A stretch of DNA of 11,146 nucleotides from NCBI GenBank assembly GCA_035570275.1, contig DATMNI010000450.1:1-11146 (forward strand), read 5' to 3'. This stretch comes from DATMNI01 sp035570275. GTDB taxonomy: Bacteria; Acidobacteriota; Terriglobia; Bryobacterales; Bryobacteraceae. The translations under genes were made by a program, and so were the position numbers. Positions within the stretch are counted from its first letter, which is position 1. Every line of letters starts with the position of its first letter. This document shows positions 6,967 through 11,146 of the stretch, one piece after another. A model generated the notes under the pieces. That model was not told the DNA's origin. It saw nothing but the letters and a program-made list of their open reading frames with translations, and ran no database searches.

Positions 6967-7698
6967 ATGAAAGTCGCCGTAATATTGCCCGCGGCGGGCC
7001 TGGGCACCCGAATGGGGAAGGGCACCGCGGAGAAAGCGGGTATCAGCCGCAAGCAGTTTATGCTGCTGGAAGGCTCGCCGATTCTGATGCACACAGTCCG
7101 CAAGTTTGCCGCGTCGGACCGTGTGGGAGACATCGTGATCGCGGTGCGCGCGGAGGACATCGAGTGGGTCTCGGAGATGATGGCGCCGGAATTCGGCCGG
7201 CGGGTGCGGGTGGTGGAAGGCGGCAACAGCCGCCAGGAATCGGTGGAAAACGCCGTGCGCACGCTAGGCCCCGAGTGCGAACTGGTGGCGGTGCATGACG
7301 CGGTGCGGCCTTTCATCGACCTGGAAACAATCCACAAGGTTTTTGACGAGGCCGCGGCTACCGGAGCCGCCATTGTGGCGGTGCCGGCCGTAGACACGGT
7401 GAAGCAGGTGAACCGGGGCACGGGACACGTCCGCATCCGCGCCACCCTGCCCCGCGAAAAGCTGGTGATGGCGCAGACGCCGCAGGTGTTCCGGTACGAC
7501 CTGCTGGTGAAGGCCTTTCAATTGGCCCGCCAGGACGGGTTCATCGGCACCGACGAATCCAGCATGGTGGAGCGGTTGGACGTGGAGGTGAGCGTAGTGT
7601 TGGGCAGCGACCGAAACATCAAGATCACGAAGGCGAGCGATATGGAACTGGCGCACCTGTTTCTCCGCCAGGCAGCGGCGAAAGAAGTTCTGCCTTGA
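6967..7698 (+). CDS. ispD: 2-C-methyl-D-erythritol 4-phosphate cytidylyltransferase
   Basis: IspD transfers CMP from CTP to 2-C-methyl-D-erythritol 4-phosphate, the third step of the MEP pathway to isoprenoid precursors, in the cytoplasm. The 243-residue product has the CTP-binding start ILPAAGLGTRMG (residues 6-17), the lysine segment RKQFMLLEGSPIL, SRQESVENA, the signature VHDAVRPF (109-116), VKQV, AQTPQVFRYDLL, and TDESSMVERL, then GSDRNIKIT. Length and order are normal. ATG 6967 gives the usual MKVAV start; GTG 6961, which shares its first base with the PIN-TRAM stop (TAGTG), is an in-frame alternative adding two residues. No strong Shine-Dalgarno is visible, which fits translational coupling. 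The stop overlaps the ispF start by 4 nt (TTGA). Confidence 0.96.
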   Translation: MKVAVILPAAGLGTRMGKGTAEKAGISRKQFMLLEGSPILMHTVRKFAASDRVGDIVIAVRAEDIEWVSEMMAPEFGRRVRVVEGGNSRQESVENAVRTLGPECELVAVHDAVRPFIDLETIHKVFDEAAATGAAIVAVPAVDTVKQVNRGTGHVRIRATLPREKLVMAQTPQVFRYDLLVKAFQLARQDGFIGTDESSMVERLDVEVSVVLGSDRNIKITKASDMELAHLFLRQAAAKEVLP

Positions 7699-8216
7699 GC
7701 GAAATCCGCACCGGCCTGGGGTGGGATTGCCATCGCATTGCCAAGGGCCGGGTTCTGACGCTGGGCGGCGTGACAATCCCCTGCGAATTCGGGCTGGAAG
7801 GCCACTCGGATGCGGACGTGCTGGCGCACGCCATTACGGACGCCATCCTGGGCGCGGCGGCGCTGGGCGATATCGGCATGCATTTCCCGGATACCGATCC
7901 GCGGTGGAAGGGCAGCGACAGCCTGGTCTTCCTGCGGTACACCAAGGAACTGGTGGAAACCACGGGTTACCGCATCATGAATGTGGATTCGACGGTGATT
8001 CTGGAGCGGCCCAAGCTGAAGGATTTCCGGGAGGCGATTCGGCAGCGACTGGCCGCGACGCTAGGGATAGAAGTAGACCGGATATCGGTCAAGTTCAAGA
8101 CGGCGGAGGGTGTGGGGCCAGTCGGCGAAGGCCGCTCCGCGGAAGCCCAGGCGCTGGTTACGCTGCAGAAGCTCGGCAGTGGCCCGTTTCACGACTCACC
8201 GGCCCGGCAGGAATAA
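7695..8216 (+). CDS. ispF: 2-C-methyl-D-erythritol 2,4-cyclodiphosphate synthase
   Basis: IspF cyclises CDP-methylerythritol 2-phosphate to methylerythritol cyclodiphosphate with release of CMP, the fifth MEP step; the enzyme is a zinc-dependent trimer. The 173-residue protein shows the metal ligands D11 and H13 (GLGWDCHRI) and H45 (SDADVLAHAITDAILGAAAL), the DIGMHFPDTDPRWKGSDS loop, NVDSTVILERPKL, and SVKFKTAEGVGPVGEGRSAEAQA. TTG 7695 overlaps the ispD stop by 4 nt and gives the normal N-terminus; the purines AAAGAAG at 7680-7686 can act as a weak ribosome site. The tail after TLQKL (about 15 residues) is longer than in Escherichia coli. It is the last gene of the operon; the next gene is convergent. 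Confidence 0.96.
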   Translation: MSEIRTGLGWDCHRIAKGRVLTLGGVTIPCEFGLEGHSDADVLAHAITDAILGAAALGDIGMHFPDTDPRWKGSDSLVFLRYTKELVETTGYRIMNVDSTVILERPKLKDFREAIRQRLAATLGIEVDRISVKFKTAEGVGPVGEGRSAEAQALVTLQKLGSGPFHDSPARQE

Positions 8217-8278
8217 AGCCTCCGCCCCCGATCGAAAACTTGGCGCCCCGCAGCCCAAGCCCGCCGCCACCAAAGGCT

Positions 8279-8312
8279 GCCGCCAATGTAAAAAGCTGCA
8301 CGGCGGCTTAAA
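8279..8312 (+). terminator. weak hairpin after ispF
   Basis: GCCGCC (8279-8284) pairs with GGCGGC (8302-8307) across a 17-nt loop and is followed by TTAAACTTT, not a clean T run. Placement 63 bp after ispF and before a convergent gene suits termination, but the structure is only moderate. Confidence 0.25.
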
Positions 8313-8321
8313 CTTTCTCAA

Positions 8322-8334
8322 ACCGCTAGGCGGT
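8322..8334 (-). terminator. small hairpin at the zinc-ribbon gene stop
   Basis: ACCGC and GCGGT form a 5-bp stem around a 3-nt loop holding the stop codon of the zinc-ribbon gene. On the minus strand it is followed by TTTGAGAAAGTTT. The stem is short, so a terminator role is only a guess. Confidence 0.2.
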
Positions 8335-8496
8335 CTTCACCAGGCACATCCGGCGTGCCGCACGGCGTGCTTTGAGACGCTCATTGGCCTTTTTCTGCTT
8401 CTCGGCAGAGACCACCGTTTGACAGCCGTCGCAGCGTTTCCGGATCCGGGATCGCGTGATGAATTCGGCGCCGCAGCGGCGGCACAGTTTCGTCAT
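8326..8496 (-). CDS. small zinc-ribbon protein, function unknown
   Basis: The 56-residue product starts MTKLCRRCGAEF and has two CxxC knuckles, C5-x2-C8 and C22-x2-C25, spaced 13 residues apart, as in a zinc ribbon. A lysine- and arginine-rich helix (SAEKQKKANERLKARRAARR) follows, suggesting nucleic-acid binding. The start at 8496 is supported by an excellent Shine-Dalgarno: GGAGGAG at 8506-8500 on the minus strand, with GGAGG five nt from the ATG. The frame stays open upstream to 8673, but that stretch (rich in W, H and C) has no comparable site and is probably untranslated. It converges on ispF and has no gene close behind it. I do not recognise a family beyond the zinc ribbon. Confidence 0.7.
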   Translation of the reverse strand: MTKLCRRCGAEFITRSRIRKRCDGCQTVVSAEKQKKANERLKARRAARRMCLVKTA

Positions 8497-8499
8497 CGT

Positions 8500-8506
8500 C
8501 TCCTCC
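8500..8506 (-). promoter_or_regulatory. strong Shine-Dalgarno deciding the zinc-ribbon start
   Basis: GGAGGAG on the minus strand, just before ATG 8496. It selects the 56-codon frame over the 115-codon version that starts at 8673. Confidence 0.65.
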
Positions 8507-8839
8507 AGCGGGAGAATGCCCGGCTTTTTGGGCAGCAAATGGGAATAATGGAAATCGCAATGATTCATATCCGGCACCTTTCTAATTCGGGAAACCCAGC
8601 AAAGCCAGCCGTCCAACCACCAAAATTGGGTGCAATGGCGCAGCAGAATGCATGGTGCATCAAAACGCGACACCCCCGAAACGGTGCGCGGCCTTTCCTG
8701 CTGGCCGGCCTTGCCCGTTCGGATCTATATGGAAATAAAATACTTCCAGATGTATGACAGGGACGGAGCGGAAATGTGGGCATGGAATCCGTCGAAGAAC
8801 TGTCATGGTTCTCTCACTATATAGCACGCGGCCAGCCGT
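8507..8839. other. gene-free stretch
   Basis: About 330 bp between two minus-strand genes. Short frames here lack ribosome sites and family likeness. The region must hold the leader of the zinc-ribbon gene, but I find no convincing promoter. A small inverted repeat ATGCA-TGG-TGCAT (8648-8660) is present, with no evident role. Confidence 0.5.
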
Positions 8840-9313
8840 TTACGCCGCGTTGGGCGAAGCCGGCCGGAAAACCTCTTCCGCGCCCAGCAATTCCCATCGT
8901 AAGTGGTTCATATAGAACAGCAACAGCGGTTCCGCATAAATCTCGCGGAACTTTTCATGGACGCGCCCTTCCCAGCCTTCCGTGAAATAGGGCTTGGGGT
9001 CCATATTCTTGGCGAAAAAGCCATTTTCGTGCGGTACGCCCAGAAAGTCCAATACCGCTGTAATCATATCCAAGTGGGATACCAGGACCGCCTGGGCCAT
9101 ATCCTTGGCGAATTCCTCGTCGCCGCCCGTGATCCGCTCCCAAAACCTGGGAACGGCCTTGCGCAGGCTTTCCGTGTTCACCTTGTGCAGGTGCGTGCGC
9201 ACCTTGAACCCCTCGTAAATCTGATAGGTTTTCAGTTTCCCGATGGAGATGCCGCGGATGAGCTGCGCAAACGCATCTTGGCCCAATCCGAGGTACACGC
9301 CCGAAATGTGCAT
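8840..9313 (-). CDS. conserved-looking protein of unknown function
   Basis: A 157-residue soluble protein, mostly helical by composition, with no signal peptide, membrane segment or cysteine motif. It begins MHISGVYLGLGQDAFAQLIR and has a well-ordered core: SIGKLKTYQIYEGFKVRTHL, SLRKAVPRFWERI, DEEFAKDMAQAVLVSHLDMI, VLDFLGVPHENGFF, then YFTEGWEGRVHEKF and LLLFYMNHLRWELL. Codon pattern and length look like a real gene, and the overlapping plus-strand frame (8903-9328) has no such features. I recall similar uncharacterised acidobacterial proteins, but cannot name a family. No Shine-Dalgarno precedes the ATG at 9313; an AT-rich TTACGCTAAATCTTT lies directly upstream and could be a promoter of a nearly leaderless message. 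Upstream lies a decayed DUF1501 fragment. Confidence 0.75.
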   Translation of the reverse strand: MHISGVYLGLGQDAFAQLIRGISIGKLKTYQIYEGFKVRTHLHKVNTESLRKAVPRFWERITGGDEEFAKDMAQAVLVSHLDMITAVLDFLGVPHENGFFAKNMDPKPYFTEGWEGRVHEKFREIYAEPLLLFYMNHLRWELLGAEEVFRPASPNAA

Positions 9314-9377
9314 AAAGATTTAGCGTAACATGTCTGGAGCTTCTGCGGAGAAGTGGGTCCGAAACTGGGGTAGGCAA

Positions 9378-9504
9378 ATCGTGGATTCGGGGAGTCTTTC
9401 GTGATGTTGTAGCCGAAGCCGGCGTTCTCGCCGAGTGGGATACCCGGCTTCAGTCCGCCAGGGAGCCGCCAGACGGCGAAACAGCGGCCGTCGTGATCGC
9501 GGCG
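9378..9504 (-). pseudogene. fragment of a second DUF1501 gene
   Basis: About 125 bp encode RRDHDGRCFAVWRLPGGLKP, GIPLGENAGFGYNITKDS on the minus strand, matching GRDHHGRCFTMWLAGGGIKP, GLTLGETDDYGYNITKDP of the intact DUF1501 gene at about 9878-10010. The DNA is clearly alike along this stretch, with many base differences. A further match (TCCACGAT) continues beyond KDS only if the frame is shifted by 2 nt, so the copy is frameshifted. Nothing like the rest of the gene flanks it. It is a dead remnant, either of a tandem duplication or of a diverged DUF1501 paralogue. Confidence 0.8.
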
Positions 9505-9697
9505 TACGGTATGGAGGCGAAGAATTGGGAGCCAGGCGACGCGTTTGATGCGTCGTTTTCTCACCGCTTCACGACTCTTTTGACGGACACGGAGACTGCT
9601 CGCGAGTGGGCGCGGGCCAAAAGCGGTTGTGAGGAGAAGGGTCGGCCGAATCACGGCCGCCGATTGTCCCGACGGGCATTGGTTGCGGCTAGCGGCA

Positions 9698-9744
9698 GGC
9701 GGATTGCCAATCCGCCGCAGGTTAACAACCTGGTTAACAACCTG
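9698..9744. repeat. REP-like cluster of hairpins
   Basis: GGCGGATT-GCC-AATCCGCC (9698-9716) is a perfect 8-bp stem with a 3-nt loop. One base later CAGGTT-AAC-AACCTG (9718-9732) forms a 6-bp stem, and its core GGTTAACAACCT is duplicated exactly in tandem (9720-9731 and 9732-9743). The cluster begins 11 bp after the DUF1501 stop on the minus strand, a usual place for REP elements that end or protect messages. Without the rest of the genome I cannot show that copies exist elsewhere. Confidence 0.6.
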
Positions 9745-9754
9745 CCCCACAAAA

Positions 9755-11146
<1,392 letters not shown>

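Larger units (their letters stand above)
9314..9754. other. gene-free stretch with gene debris and palindromes
   Basis: This 441-bp stretch holds the DUF1501 fragment (9378-9504) and the REP-like cluster (9698-9744). Between them (9505-9697) frames are open on both strands, but neither looks like a protein family; a 93-codon plus-strand frame (9493-9774) covers the fragment and the palindromes and is probably chance. Confidence 0.6.

Noticed and set aside
6961..6969. GTG 6961 as the ispD start
   Set aside because: Possible, but ATG 6967 gives the usual MKVAV start; the difference is two residues.
8648..8660. ATGCA-TGG-TGCAT as an operator
   Set aside because: A 5-bp arm alone occurs easily by chance and no promoter is recognisable beside it.
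8110..8757. Plus-strand 215-codon frame with KGCRQCKKLHGG and CRTACF cysteines
   Set aside because: It overlaps ispF and is antisense to the zinc-ribbon gene, with no ribosome site; the cysteines appear to be chance.
9232..9750. Minus-strand 172-codon frame as a gene
   Set aside because: Only its middle (RRDHDGRC to NITKDS) has meaning, as a DUF1501 fragment; its 3' end overlaps the 157-residue gene in another frame, and its 5' end crosses the REP-like palindromes.

Overview
The window looks like a chromosome segment of a GC-rich Acidobacteriota bacterium, most likely from the Solibacter/Bryobacter side. The signs are an Oar-like acidobacterial TonB-dependent receptor, a remnant of an acidobacterial duplicated orphan permease (ADOP, FtsX/MacB type), a DUF1501 protein with a Tat signal, and a PIN-TRAM/ispD/ispF operon. 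This placement is inferred from protein families, not from any marker gene. Left part (1-4954, plus strand): the C-terminal two thirds of an outer-membrane receptor, then a tight three-gene cluster. The cluster holds a small exported protein with a sulfite-oxidase-type molybdopterin fold but no cysteine, a one-component regulator joining an XRE-type HTH to a molybdate-type periplasmic-binding-like domain, and a MauG/MbnH-type di-heme enzyme. The genes are separated by 4 bp or overlap, so they are probably co-transcribed. The di-heme gene ends inside a nested tandem repeat of 72-bp units built from 16-17 bp sub-repeats. Middle part: on the minus strand lie a 68-residue Mop/TOBE molybdate-binding protein and a 5'-truncated ADOP permease remnant. 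Two of the genes here (the HTH-PBP regulator and Mop) point to molybdate. Inside the permease remnant sits an extended -10 promoter candidate that faces the other way, toward a plus-strand operon of a membrane PIN-TRAM ATP-independent nuclease-like protein, ispD and ispF (MEP isoprenoid pathway). These genes touch or overlap, and two of them use TTG starts. Right part (8217-11146, minus strand): a 56-residue zinc-ribbon protein with a very strong Shine-Dalgarno, a 157-residue conserved-looking protein of unknown function, a gene-free stretch holding a decayed duplicate of part of a DUF1501 gene and a cluster of REP-like hairpins, and finally a DUF1501 (sulfatase-like) gene that runs off the right edge. 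The most interesting items are the molybdenum-flavoured cluster with an apparently partnerless di-heme MbnH-like enzyme, the tandem repeat that starts within that enzyme's last codons, and the two gene remnants. I see no phage, CRISPR array, tRNA, rRNA or insertion sequence.
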